Below, piece by piece: positions 35,610 through 46,974 of a DNA stretch of 64,000 nt. The DNA comes from Pinus tabuliformis. Lineage: Eukaryota > Streptophyta > Pinopsida > Pinales > Pinaceae. Position 1 is the stretch's first letter. Every line of letters starts with the position of its first letter. The translations under genes and the position numbers were made by a program. The DNA is taken from positions 922,104,582-922,168,581 of the forward strand of contig CM062815.1 of assembly GCA_031772625.1 (NCBI GenBank), given 5' to 3'. The notes below the pieces were generated by a model that was not told the DNA's origin, searched no databases, and worked only from the letters and a program-made list of their open reading frames with translations.

Positions 35610-37600
35610 TTTCTTTGCATGTCCCGAACGAGGTCAAGATATAAGGAGTTAGGGCTTGAACTGGTTGAACCTTTGCAAGACCAGCCTCACAAATCCCGAT
35701 GGCCTCCCATGGCGGATGAGAAGAAAGACGAGGGGGCAAGAGATCCTATCAAAATATTGCTCGGAGAAGCGCTCGAGCGGCAAAGGAACGCGATGATGGA
35801 TAACTTTGTGCAGATCCTTCAGCGGCTACCTAGAGGCGACGCATCTGCTTCCAACAACTACTCTAGAAATGCCACACCCTTTAAGGTACAAGTCAACTTT
35901 GAAATCCCCATATTCGAGGGTCAAATAGATGCAGATGCTGTAGATAAATGGTTAAATCTACTAGATGGGTATTTTTCTGTTCATGAATTTTCAAGTCGGG
36001 AAAAGATTGTTTTCGCTCTTCTCAAAGTAGTCCCCCACGTCAAGGACTGGTGGGAAACCTACTGCGAGAAGAAGGACGAAAGTACAGGCTCACTGTTTTC
36101 AGCCGCACCCACTTTGAATGACTTCCGGGATGCCATCAAGGAGCAGTACTACCCTATCAAAAGCTATGAGGACAAATACATCAAATGGACCACACTACAA
36201 CAGGGACGAAACCAAGATGTGCTGGACTTCACAAACATTTTTCATACCCTTCGCACACAATTGGGTATCAAAGATTCTGAGCTGCATCTGGTACTCAAAT
36301 ATCACGGCTACCTACACAAATACATCCAGGAAGAGATGGAGTTCTTGAACATCTCCTCACTCGGAACAACATACTGATATGCTATCAAAATCGAGCAAAA
36401 GTTCAAACAGAAGAAGCGAGACTTTGGATCTGCAAATCCGAAGCCCAAAGGACAAATCCAAGGTGGGGTGACCCAAGACAACCCCACAAAGCCAAAGAAG
36501 GACACAGGAAAGTGGTGTGAGTTCCACAAGAGTCCCACTCATAACACAAGTGAGTGTCGGACCAAGCAGTCACTAGTGGCCGAGTTTAAGGCTTTCGAAT
36601 CAGATGCATGTTCCGACCTTGAGCCAGAACCTCACAAGGGGAATGGAAAAGGGAAGCAGATCATTGATGCGGAGCCTAGCACCACTGTTACCACCTCCAA
36701 GATCTAGAAAAATGAGCCCAAATATCTAGAGGAGGGGGAATGTCTTTTCCACTCACAGATGTGGGTGAAGGGTTCGCCGCTGCAATTCATTTTTTATAGT
36801 GGCAGCCAAAAGAACCTCATTTCAGCAGAGGTCGTGAAGCACTTGGGCCTACCAACTACACCACACCCACAACCGTACAGTATCGGGTGGCTTCACGAAG
36901 GAAGAGATCTCAAAGTTCGCCAGCAGTGCCGCCTTCCCTACAGCATCAATCTTTTCACAGATGAAGTATTGTGTGATGTTACACCTTTGGATGTTTGTGA
37001 CGTACTATTAGGCCAACCATACTTGTGGAGGCGACATGCTTTGTATGAGTCAAGGCCTCGTGCTGTCATTATTTCTTTGAATAATTCATTATACAGGATA
37101 CCAGAGGTAGCTCCACCGACCGCCACCTCTTTGATCACTGCTAAGAAAGGTGGCAAGCTCATCTCACAGAGTAGGAAATTTATTTTCTTTCTGGTTCGCT
37201 CCCAAAGTAAGGGGAAGATCGTTGCTACATCCATGACCCCTGCGAAGGGTTCCTCCATGCAGCAGCAGCAACAGAGGGATACAGTCATGATAGAACACAG
37301 GAACAACTTCTCCTTACCCATAGGGGTACCACACAAGTTTCAGGTGGGTGACAAAGTTTGGTTACATCTGCAGAGAGAACGCCTTACCATAACCCATCAG
37401 AAACTCACACCACTTCGACATGGTCCTTACACCAGTAACAAGGCTACGGGAAACAATACTTTGAAGCACAACATTCCTCCATTCCTTCGCTTGCACTGAG
37501 TGTTCAATTTGGACCGTCGTCAGCCATGCTTCCCACCATTTCTGGACACATCAGAGATTGTAGAATAGCTCACTAGAGACCCAGCTCAATAGAAGCTTCC
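35610..37600 (+). pseudogene. Element G unit 2: gag, protease-like and integrase tail
   Basis: The parts and order are the same as in unit 1, with close similarity (few amino-acid differences in gag). The zinc knuckle is CEFHKSPTHNTSEC near 36520, followed by a protease-like segment with FYSGSQKNLISAEVVKHLGL and an integrase-tail text with GDKVWLHLQRERLTITHQKL. Both units share the same internal loss, so it predates the tandem. Confidence 0.85.
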
Positions 37601-37657
37601 TCATCTCAGGGAGGAACTCAACGAAATGGGGACCATTGCTTCCTAAGGGGGGAGGAA

Positions 37658-38274
37658 TGATCCAGGTGGATGTTGGTGGCCACCCACCTATCCCATTTGG
37701 CCCCCACAACTGTCTCTTTAAGTTTTTCAGTTTCCTTAATTATCGCACAGTTTACTATTTTTAGCAGTTTTTCGGGTCCTAAACTTCCAGAGCCGGTTTG
37801 AGGCCCTAAACGACGTTTTTTTGGAAATCTATCGCTAGCAATTTTTTGCCTAAAATCATTTTTTACGTCGTAGTCCTCGGAGATATCTTTCCAACGGGCT
37901 ATCATGCGCGTCAAACGGGGATAATATGACCAATTCGCGACCCTAGGAAGTTGGCTGTCCAACTCACCCCAACAGGGCCCACAAACGCTTGGTGTTACAT
38001 CTCCTCGGGTTAGGGTTTTAGTTGTTTAGGGTTTTCTATTATTGTTCAATAATAAAAAGGCCCTTGAGCCTCATTGTAAGACAGTTCAGAGGCATGTAGC
38101 CGCCACATCTCTTCTCAGAGATAAGCTACCATTGCCCTAGCTGGTTTATTTCAATTTCTGTTCGTAAGCATATTTCAGTATTTTACAGTAATGAAATGAA
38201 GTATTATTTCCACTGCATATCTGTCTTTATGGTTATCTCTGTATTTTATTGTGTTCCTGTTTAAATCCAGGTCG
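37658..38274 (+). repeat. Element G LTR 3
   Basis: The LTR is 617 bp long, preceded by the purine tract aaggggggaggaa (37645-37657). Its right end is fixed by the ccttg duplication. Telomere-box-like words lie at 38008-38035. Confidence 0.93.
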
Positions 38275-38350
38275 CCTTGTAAGGTACATCATTCTAGTCA
38301 AACAGCCTTTCTAAAGGAATTAAACCCCTAGGAATATGATTGCTGGGAAG

Positions 38351-39520
38351 CTAGACAATGTTATCTTTGCCAATTTTGTTTCTAAGCTGGGACAGGGGAC
38401 TTTCTTCCAAGGCTTCATTTTCTTGGTCAATTTTCATTTCGGAAAACTCATCAATGACTTGCAGAAACCTATTTATTTCATTATCATCATCAAAAACTTT
38501 CCAATGCTGGACATTGTGAGACAAGGATGGTCTATATTTCATTTGGACTTCATAAACTAGTCTAGGAGGCATGGGAGGGATAAACGGACTAGCAGACAGA
38601 GCAAGGGAATCAGTAAGCTGATTTTGGGCTCTAGGGATATATGAAATATAGAAAGAATCAAATGAATCTTTTAGTCTCCATACCTCATCTCTGTATGCTT
38701 TCAGCCTTGGGTGCTTTCTCTGAAATGTTTTATTTACTTGCTGAATGATCAAATCAGCATCTCCAAACACCTTTATGTTCTTGATTCCTCTGTCTTTTGC
38801 TGCATTAAGGCCCAACAGTAGAGCCTCATACTCTGCTATATTGTTTGTGACTTGAAAAGCCAGCTTAAAAGAACGTTGTGTGCTTTCTTGCTCTGGAGAT
38901 AACAGCACCACCCCTGCTCCTGCAGTCTCCATGGAACATGCTCCATCAAAGAACATCTCCCAGACTTGACCTCCTTGCTCTCCCCCAACCTGATTCACTA
39001 GTTTCCTGATCTGCATTGAGGTCTTCTGAGACTCTTTTATTTGGATAATACATGCTCCAAAATCAGTGTCCACAGCATAAATGGGATGATTAGTAGGATT
39101 CTTCTCATCACTGATGATGTATGCCAACTGTGCTTCTCTATACAATCTCCTTCTTTCTCCTTCAAAAACTGGGACAATGGCATAAGATAGATCATTCTGT
39201 AATGTCCCACCTAGTCTCTTAATCCATCCTCTCGACAGCAGCATGCCAAACTTAGGAGGGACATTTGCTACCACAATATCCATCATCATACTCTTCATGG
39301 ACAGCTGAGTTAGGGTAATGGCCAGATCTATAATCAATCCTAGGAATTTCACTTTCCTTGAATCAAAAGAGAATAAATCATGGTATGGTCTGGTGATATC
39401 AAGGCCTAACTCTTCCATGACAGCTTTAGGCATCAAATTGTGGCTGGGCCATGTGTCTATCAGGGAATTGTGGAGGATTTTGTCATGAATGGTCAAGGAG
39501 ACATAGAAAGATGGAGAATT
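38351..39520 (-). pseudogene. Element B protease, extra RNase H and conserved linker
   Basis: On the minus strand the protease region has MTIHDKILHNSLIDTW and SHNLMPKAVMEELGL, then PPKFGMLLSRGWIKRL. The archaeal-type RNase H (about 38975 down to 38580) shows WEMFFDGACSMETAGAG, NIAEYEALLLGLNAA, FGDADLIIQQVNK and NQLTDSLALSA, the D-E-D-D pattern of the fold. The linker (38518-38424) reads HWKVFDDDNEINRFL then EFSEMKID, matching that of element A. Insert G follows before the reverse transcriptase. Confidence 0.9.
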
Positions 39521-40030
39521 ATTATCAGTAGTTTAAATCATGGGGCTAAGCACAACAACAGGTTTATCATCTTGCAAATGGACAGAGTCAGTGGAGGTCT
39601 GTCTGGTTTCCAGCTCAAGAGCTTCAAGGATAGGCCTTCTAAACACGTCACTCTTTACCAACTCTACCAGAGGCACATATATTTTCAACTTTTGAACTTC
39701 TGACTCAAAGCTGAAAAAGGAAGGTAACTTATCAGAACCTCTTACCTCTTGAACTGGAGCTTTGAGGATGATTGGGTCAGTTGCTGGTCTTCTCTGTCTG
39801 ATATTCTATGACTCTGTTTGGACAGCAGCTCTTTGGGCAGGATTCTCCTTGACATTTTTTTCATTTGACCTCAGATTATATCTCCGTTGCTCCTCATTTT
39901 GTAGAACAGCTTCTCTGTCCCACTCCTGACTGTCTTGTTCCTGCAGCAATGATTCTTCATATGCAGCCAATGTCAAAAATGTAGCACTGCCTTTATCTTC
40001 CATGCAGTGAATTTCATCCTCATCTTCAAA

Positions 40031-41305
40031 CTATTCCTCCTCCATGAATACATTTTGGAAATGAGCTTTAACCTTTTGTTCTTCATTTGGTTCTTTTCCT
40101 CTCTGAATTATTTGTAACTGTTCATTTTCTCTTCTGAATGGATTTGGATTTCTTGGAGCAAATGTGTTCTGCTGCCTTGTCTTTCCTGAATTCTGCTCAA
40201 CCTTCAGCTTAGATATTTCAGCAGCCAATGACTCTATCATCTTAGTCATTTTATCTAATTTAGGCTCTGAAGATGAAGCAGAGGAAGAAGAAGCCTCACC
40301 TCTCTGCCTCCTTCTATCAACATGACTCTTTAGTTTTTCTGCAGCCATAATATTAGATTCCACCTCTAGTGTTGCATCCTGCATGTCAGCTAGAGTGGCA
40401 CATCTTCTTTCTCTCAATAATAGGCAGAAACCAGAGTCAAAAGCATTGGCATAAATTATTTTGGAAGACATGGGGGTAGGCTTTACCTCAGCTGGTATCT
40501 TACTATACATACAGTTAAATCTTTTATTAAAATCAGACAATGATTCCTCATTTTCCCTCTTCAGGTTACCAAACTCAGTATGGTAATATAGCAAGTCCTT
40601 TTTATCTCCCCAATGCTTCAAAAATGCATCATCTAAGGCTTCAATATCAGCAATAGATCTAGGGGCTAGTTCTCTGAACCACTTTCTGGCCTCTCCATCA
40701 AGGCTCTGTACAAAAAATATCATCCACACATCATTTTCACTTATATCTAAGTTATCAGCATAACTATAAAAAGCTTCAAGGTGTTCTTTAGCTGTTACTC
40801 CCTCTATACCAGTGAACTTGGGCATATACTTCTGATATTCTCCTACAGGCATATCGTTCAAAGGAATGGGCAAGACCAAAGGTCCATACCTGGCAGCTAC
40901 AATTCTTTCTATCTTCGTAGGTGCTTGTTGGCCTGCCATGACTGGGGTATGTGGAAGGACACTGGCAGATTGAGCAGTATGAAACAATGAAATGGATGAC
41001 AGAGACAAAGGGATGTTCTAGACTGTATGGGAAACTTTCTTTGGACCAAGATTCAAAGGGGAACTAGATGGACAAGGAGCTTTATGAATCTCTGTAGGTG
41101 TTTGTTCACTAGCAACACTAGGCTCTAAGTCTTCAAAATGTGTATTCTCAACTAAAAACTCCTCATGTAGAGACAAATAATATTTCTTGGGCTTACTTGA
41201 TCCTGTTGCTCCTTTCTGCAATGTTTTCCTTGGTTTAACAATCTTCTTAGGGTTAGGCACTAGTTCAGCTGGTGATTTCTGAGGATTTCTTCGAGTGTGC
41301 CTCAC
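40031..41305 (-). pseudogene. Element B gag region
   Basis: A basic leader (MRHTRRNPQKSPAELVPNPK, from 41305) is followed by the gag core from about 41008, with KYMPKFTGIEGVTAKEHLEA, VQSLDGEARKWFRELAP, FLKHWGDKKDLLYYHTEFG and LSDFNKRFNCMYSKIPAEV. A serine-rich and charged tail follows. The resemblance to element A gag runs through the whole core. A charged segment at 39806-40003 links it to pol. Confidence 0.9.
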
Positions 41306-41326
41306 AAACTGAGCCAGAACTGCAAT

Positions 41327-41368
41327 GTGGAGTCGCCAAAGGTTGTTCTTCCTCCAATGGAATCGCCA
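41327..41368 (-). other. Two extra primer-site-like words in the element B leader
   Basis: On the minus strand TGGCGACTCCAC (41338 to 41327) and TGGCGATTCCA (41368 to 41358) match the primer-site type used by element A. They lie about 100-140 bp inside the actual primer site of B. Confidence 0.7.
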
Positions 41369-41465
41369 GATAGATGATTACAACCAGAAATGTGTCCAGA
41401 CCTTGTCTATCATAAAATTCTGGAACTGTGTCGTTCTCCCAAGGAAGCTGAGCTTCAATCTCCTG

Positions 41466-41483
41466 TCCCTGGCAACGGCGCCA
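41466..41483 (-). other. Primer binding site of element B
   Basis: The minus strand reads TGGCGCCGTTGCCAGGGA five bases from the 5' LTR. This type is common in Athila and other Ty3 elements. It differs from the element A site. Confidence 0.85.
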
Positions 41484-41488
41484 ATTTA

Positions 41489-43200
41489 TGTTATCACCGC
41501 AAGAAACTCTCCTAGGTTGTATCTCAGAGATGCTCAGGAACATTACAAACTCAAAAAAATGTTGGAAATGGATGAATGGAAGGAATGATGCATATTCAAG
41601 CCAGATAACCACTCCTACTCTACTTAACCCCAGACATGGGTGAACACCCCCAGACTACAAGGCTTTAGACCACCAATTACTCATAGTTTGAGGATTAGGT
41701 GAACATGGAGAATACTGATCACACCAGCAGATGGACAAGACCATGTGATGGCTAGCTACAACCAGTAAAGAGGTCTGCAAATCTATTTCCTAATGCACAG
41801 ACAGGATGACAGCTCTTTGGCACTAAGTGAATAGAAACCTGCATAACACATTCAATGATACACATTAGATTCTAACACAGAGGTGGGATGACAGCCCCTC
41901 TGATGCTAAACATCAAGAGCACATGAAAAATGCATAACAGGCACAGCCTAGAATATAGCAGAAATTGAAAGTGAGCAATTAACAGCAAAAGAAGCTTGTA
42001 TTAGCTGAAAATGAAGACCAGATGCTGCAGGTATCACAGTAGTTACAGTCTCTAGAATTTGAACCTTACATCAAAATGACAACCATCAACCCTTATTACA
42101 TCTTCTTTCTGGGTATATATAGAGTTTCATTACAAAAATATCTTTTTGTTCTATGCGTGGAGGGGTCATAATGGACCACCAACCACCTTAACTCTCTGAT
42201 GGAGTCTCTGCTACAATCTGCTTCTTCAATGAATGAATTTTACATTCTCTGGTGCTTGGTTGTCCTTCCTAAATAGGTGGAGTGTTGTACAATGGAAGCT
42301 CCATAACTGATAAATGCTTTAACAGCTCGAGGTTTCCCTTCTCTTCTCAGCCATTCTTCCTTGTTAATTGCAGTTGTTGTAGAATAATTGCATAGGGTAC
42401 TGGTAGATGGCTGCCATTGTCCTTCGGAAGCACAACTCAGTCAAAGGTAGCGAAGACTTCATGGTGGGTGTACGAGTGGGTGGAGGACGAACATCAACCG
42501 TTGGATCGCAGTGATCGATGGAGGGGATCGGTTTGTGGAGGGTATCGGGAGAAAATGGGAGTGAACATACGAGGGTCGTTGGATCGCGAGGTGGGCAGAT
42601 CCAACGGTGATCGGGGGCGAAAGCTGTGCAGGATTTAATCGGTGGGGATGGGCGGGACAGCGGTAAATGGTATTCCCTGCACCACCTTTCGGAGGTGGGC
42701 GGTATTCGTACGTGGGCTCGCGATCCAATATAACTGCGACGCGTGGCAGATGGGACCGGCAGGAAATCGCTTTCCCCGCGAGTTAAAGTGCGGGCATGTT
42801 TCGGCGGCGGGAGGTGCGAATGCCGTCGGATCTCACGGTAAATGATCGGATGGCGGGGGGGTTAAGAGCACGTGTTTATAACTGATGTGACAAGGAAGGA
42901 CTTCGCAGGAAGCGCTTTTTGCGATGGTGCGTGGCTATATGGGTTTAACACCATTAGCACCCGGGGCTATATTGAAATGGGGCTTTGATGGATTTCAGGG
43001 GTTTTAAACGGGGAAAGGCGAGGTTTAGGAAGGAAAAGAGACAGCGGGGCTAGGGGAGTATAAGGGGAATGAAGAAGGAGAAAGTGGAGGCAGTGGGGTG
43101 AAAGGGAATAGGCAACTAACGTGAGCTTTCTTTAAGCACAAACAACATGGGCAAGTTGTCTTTGACCCAACAAATGCCGAAATATGTAGCAGAGCTAACA
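41489..43200 (-). repeat. 5' LTR of element B
   Basis: The LTR is 1712 bp long, the same length as the 3' copy, and differs at about 5% in a sampled 340 bp. The TATA box tatatata lies near 42114. Open stretches inside it (for example 42417-42728) are LTR sequence, not genes. Confidence 0.95.
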
Positions 43201-43205
43201 GAAAG

Positions 43206-43629
43206 TTCTAGACCTCCAAGAGGAGAATGTTCTCCAAGGGAAGAAGGTAATAAGAATGGTTATAAACCACCATCTTCTCCACAATATTCATGTTTTTCTA
43301 TAGCTATTATGAAAGATGCTAGTGTAGAAAGTCCCTCCAAGAAGGTAGATGGACAAGTTTGTACCTTTTTTCCACATGATGTGGAAGATGTGGTTCTATC
43401 AACACCCAAATTCGAGGAGCTAAAAGAAGAGAACCGAAGAGTTCAAGAGGAGACATCTCGAATCAAAAGGGAATTTGAAAACATCTTCATGTGTCAATCG
43501 AAAGATGAAGCAAATGGTAAGAATTTACATGCTTCTTCCTTACGTGAAAGTATTGACGTAAATTCATTTGTAGCCTTCGAAAAACACAATAAATGCATCG
43601 GATCCAAGATCTTGACCAAGATGGGTTAA
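43206..43629 (+). pseudogene. Element C coding segment to the right of insert B
   Basis: This open plus-strand stretch begins at the insertion site of B. It is serine- and proline-rich at first and then coiled-coil-like (FEELKEENRRVQEETSRIKR). It is the other side of the element C frame that B split. No catalytic domain is seen; a gag-like or cargo role is inferred from position. Confidence 0.6.
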
Positions 43630-45540
43630 AAGGGAGGAGTGATGGGCCTACAAGTTAGACATAAATTAAGGCCCATGCCTCTAAATTAAACATAAATTAT
43701 GGCCTATGACCATCCTTCAGCACATTAAACCTCTCTTTCTGCATCATATAATGTATTTTTAACTTTAATATATTCATTAGGAAGGCTTATGAATAATTGC
43801 ATATTTGTGCCTAATATTATTTATTTTTGTGGAATATTATGAGAATATTGGGCAAATTATGAATATTTGGAGGATGAGATAATTTAGTTACTTGTTCCCT
43901 ACTATAGGAGGATCAATAATAAATAATAAATCAACAAGATATTATGGAATTATGGCATAGATTGTGGAACTCCAATAACTGAAAAAATCTAGGAATGTGT
44001 TCCCCGCCATTTAATGCAGATTCCTAGTATTGGGGACCAGATCCACTAATCAAGGTATTGTGGTGGGGAAAACTTCCTCCTTTCATGAGGAATGATTCCT
44101 AATCATTTTGCATAACTACCAAGTCGAATTTTCCTCTAGGGGAGATATTTTCATTAGTGTTCTTGTGGAGAGAACTCTTATTTCTGTCGCTCCATTGCAT
44201 TTTCTTGCAGGGATGTAATTGTATTGATGAAAATAATGAAGCTTAATGTCATGTTCAGTTTCTAAATCTTGTTCTCCTCCATAGGTATCAGATTTTCCTT
44301 GGGCTTGGCCATCCCAAGAGCCTCAGAGCCCTTTTGTATCATTTTTTTTCCTTCTTTTCACTGCTTATTCACATACATCTCTAGTTTTTATTTTTTTCTA
44401 CTTCTACATTTAGTATTAATGATTTCTTGTTGTAGGATTGAGTTAAATGGTTAATGTAAGTTCTTTTGTAGGATCAAAATAATTATTTAATACTTGGAAA
44501 ATCTTTGGAAGGTCATAGTAATCATTAAGCTACTTGGATTAGCTATCTTGTTCCCAAATCTAGATTTCTGGAACTCCTTTGTGGCAAAGAACAATAAATT
44601 TCTGTTATTTTTTAGAGCATGTTAATGAGCTTCAGTCAAGTTAGTTTCACTTGTATTAGATCACAAAAACATTCTAGTTCATAACAAAAATCACCCCACT
44701 ACATTTGCACTTGATCAGGTTAGGCATTTTTTAGATTTACTAGCTCACTAGTTCTCGAATTTCTAGATTTTCAACTAGTAATGTTTTTCTATTTTGTAGC
44801 ATGGGTAAACAGAGGTCTTTTTGAGTGATTCCACTTGGAATTTGGACCTAATAAATCCTAGTTAATAACAAGTCCCATACAATTTGGATTTGATTTTTTT
44901 GGTCATTCAATGAATTATAATTTTTATAGTAAATCTGTAACATCCTGTAGTAAATCAGGGGATCCTGTAGGAAATCATTGTAGCATCCTGTAGGAAATCT
45001 GCATCCTGTAGGAAATCCTGTTTTGAGCCCGAATTGAGAAAAACCATCATTGAAGCTGGGATTAGGCATCTACTTGACCTCCATGCCATCAATACCATTT
45101 TAACCCTCTTGCTCCACACTTGTCTCCCCTACCAGAGATCAAGGAAAGAATAGCATTTGCATTTATAAAGCAAAAAGATTTAAAAAATGAGTTCTTTGAT
45201 ATTTATACATGCACAAAATAGTTAGGACTCTCTAGATAAGATTTCATGCTCAATTAGTTTATATCATCACATGTGATAAATAGGGTTAAGCTAGGTTTCT
45301 TTCACATTTGTTCATGATCTTTATGCAATTAGAATATGTTTCTTTCCTTCTACTTTCTTTCTTGCAATAGGTTAAGGTTCCATTTTGAACATTTCATTTT
45401 CTACAATTAGTTTAGGATTTGACTTCAGTACATGCACTCCATTACATCATGACAGAAAAGGAAGGACGCATTGTATTCTCCACATATAGTGTCGATACCT
45501 CTTAAATTTGTAAGAACCCCAAGTCGATAATTAAATTCGG
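43630..45540 (+). other. Element C internal noncoding stretch
   Basis: About 1.9 kb without a supported reading frame. An inverted pair (atgggcct and aggcccat, about 43643-43678) and a minisatellite at 44928-45020 are the only structures seen. Confidence 0.5.
44928..45020. repeat. Minisatellite, CATCCTGTAGGAAATC units
   Basis: About five units of 18-23 bp carry the core catcctgtaggaaatc, with the first two units slightly diverged. It lies inside element C. Confidence 0.8.
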
Positions 45541-46272
45541 TAGCCTTGGGAGTTGCAACATTCTTGTTGCAATATCGAGGCTCATCAAGGAGGCCTTGGC
45601 ATAAACCAGCAAGGCATTAAAAATCCAATTGCGGCCAAGAAGAGGCCTAAATATGAAGGCTTAGGCTATGTTTCAAAAGAAGAGTGGTCTTCTAATGAAA
45701 GTTCATGCATATCGTGTTCCTTTTTCCGTAAGAAATGACACGAGGAGGCAAGATGCTGGGAATTGCATATAGAAATCGTTCTCACTTGATTCCTCAAGCA
45801 TAAGGAGGACTTGAAGTGCAAAACGTATCCAAAGAGAGATGACAAATCTCAAGAAGAAGGAAAGATGAGTTATTCTTGCCACGCAAGTTCCTCACGTGGG
45901 AAGTGTAAACCAAAGAACAAGCAGAGGTATAACCATTCTGTTAATTCGAATGTTTTTCATGATGGGAAACAACACGCAAATTTGAATAACGTGTTGAGGA
46001 AAATGTTTCCATGCACCTTTTTCCTTTCATCTAACCATTGTGTAGATAAGTGCGATAAAAGGAAAGTAATCATCAAGAAGATATTTATGTCTACTGGAAT
46101 TGAGACCAAAAGGAGAAAATCTCATCCAAGGATAAAGGCAAGTGAGCCGAGAGGAGCTCAAAAGAACTTTTGTACTCACTGTAATATCAGTGTGCAGAAG
46201 TGTTGGAAATTGTTTCCACAACTTATCTTGGTAAGGGAAATCAAATCATGCAAGAACCAAAATAGGAAGTGA
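45541..46272 (+). pseudogene. Element C G-patch and zinc-knuckle region
   Basis: The left part (about 45590-45690) reads GGLGINQQGIKNPIAAKK followed by RPKYEGLGYVSKEE. This matches the C-terminal two thirds of a G-patch, the glycine-rich RNA-processing module, and looks most like the STIP/TFIP11 version (GLG..QQGI..PI...RPK..GLGY). Further right is CTHCNISVQKCWKLFPQL (about 46175-46225), a zinc-knuckle-like motif of the CxxC...CWKLxP kind seen in plant gag proteins. The middle is basic. The stretch is broken. A role in RNA binding is inference. Confidence 0.6.
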
Positions 46273-46974
46273 CAACAGAAAAAGTGGCGCAAGATGTGAC
46301 CATCCCAAAAGCAGCTTTAGAAGAAGAGAAAGTTCAAATAGAGGGTTCATTTACCTAGTTGGGTAAGAAATGGATGGACTATTTCTCCAGCTGAAGTTTG
46401 TAAACTTTTGTTTTGCACTATTTGCATATCCCCATAGTTGGCTAATTTGTAAAAGTGATGTTCATAAATAAATCACTTATATGCAACAATGTTTTCTTTA
46501 AGAAATTACATTTCTAGTTTGTCTTGTTGATAGTCAATTTGAATGGAAATTTGGGAGTCAATTTTGTTCCATTTTATAATAATAAAAAATGGCATTTTAA
46601 AACTGTCGTATGAGTAGTTGCAACACATTTAGTATGTTCCAAATGTGTGTAGTACTCAAGTTATACAAGTATTCATTATGTGAAGCTTGTTTGGGTTCAT
46701 TTGGCAAAGTATTTTAGGATCTTATCCTTGATAAGGATTTTGTAGATAAGAAATTCCAAGGTACTCATCTTCTTGGAATTCTTCTTGGGAAGGATTTTGT
46801 CATGGATGGCCATAGTGACATGGAAAGGTATCGGCTCATCACTTATGGCTCCGAAGAACAAAGGTTAAGGAGAAGGAAGGATGACCTGTAAGACACTTGT
46901 AGTGCAAACAAAGTATAGAGCAGTTGAAAATTATTTAAACTTTTGGAGGCCAAAATTTTTTCAGTGGAGAAGAG
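46273..46974 (+). other. Element C 3' untranslated region, polypurine tract, antisense protease trace
   Basis: No plus-strand gene is supported. On the minus strand about 46785-46870 a short text (PFHVTMAIHDKIL) resembles the protease entry of elements A and B (SLTIHDKILHNS). The purine tract cagtggagaagag (46962-46974) directly precedes the 3' LTR. Confidence 0.5.

Larger units (their letters stand above)
32230..38274 (+). mobile_element. Element G: three-LTR tandem of a small non-autonomous Ty3 element
   Basis: Three LTRs (32230-32847, 34957-35574, 37658-38274) enclose two similar internal units. A single 5-bp duplication, ccttg, lies at 32225-32229 and 38275-38279, so the tandem behaves as one insertion. 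Each unit has an initiator-Met-like primer site (tggtatcaaagcg at 32849, tggtatcagagtg at 35576) and a purine tract before the next LTR. Each codes for gag, a protease-like segment and a short integrase tail only. Reverse transcriptase and the integrase core are missing, so it depended on another element. Both units carry a few breaks. Confidence 0.92.
27476..43200 (-). mobile_element. Element B: Tat-like Ty3 retrotransposon, host of G
   Basis: LTRs of exactly 1712 bp lie at 27476-29187 and 41489-43200. The duplication gaaag lies at 27471-27475 and 43201-43205. On the minus strand the order is 5' LTR, primer site, gag, protease, extra RNase H, (insert G), reverse transcriptase, RNase H, integrase, polypurine tract, 3' LTR. 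A 340-bp LTR sample differs at about 18 sites (5%). The gag-pol parts are those of element A in shorter LTRs. The element is broken in several places and by insert G, but all its domains remain. Confidence 0.95.

Noticed and set aside
45541-46272. A host G-patch splicing factor gene
   Set aside because: It lies between the LTRs of C, is short and broken, and sits next to a gag-type zinc knuckle. An element-borne module is the simpler reading.
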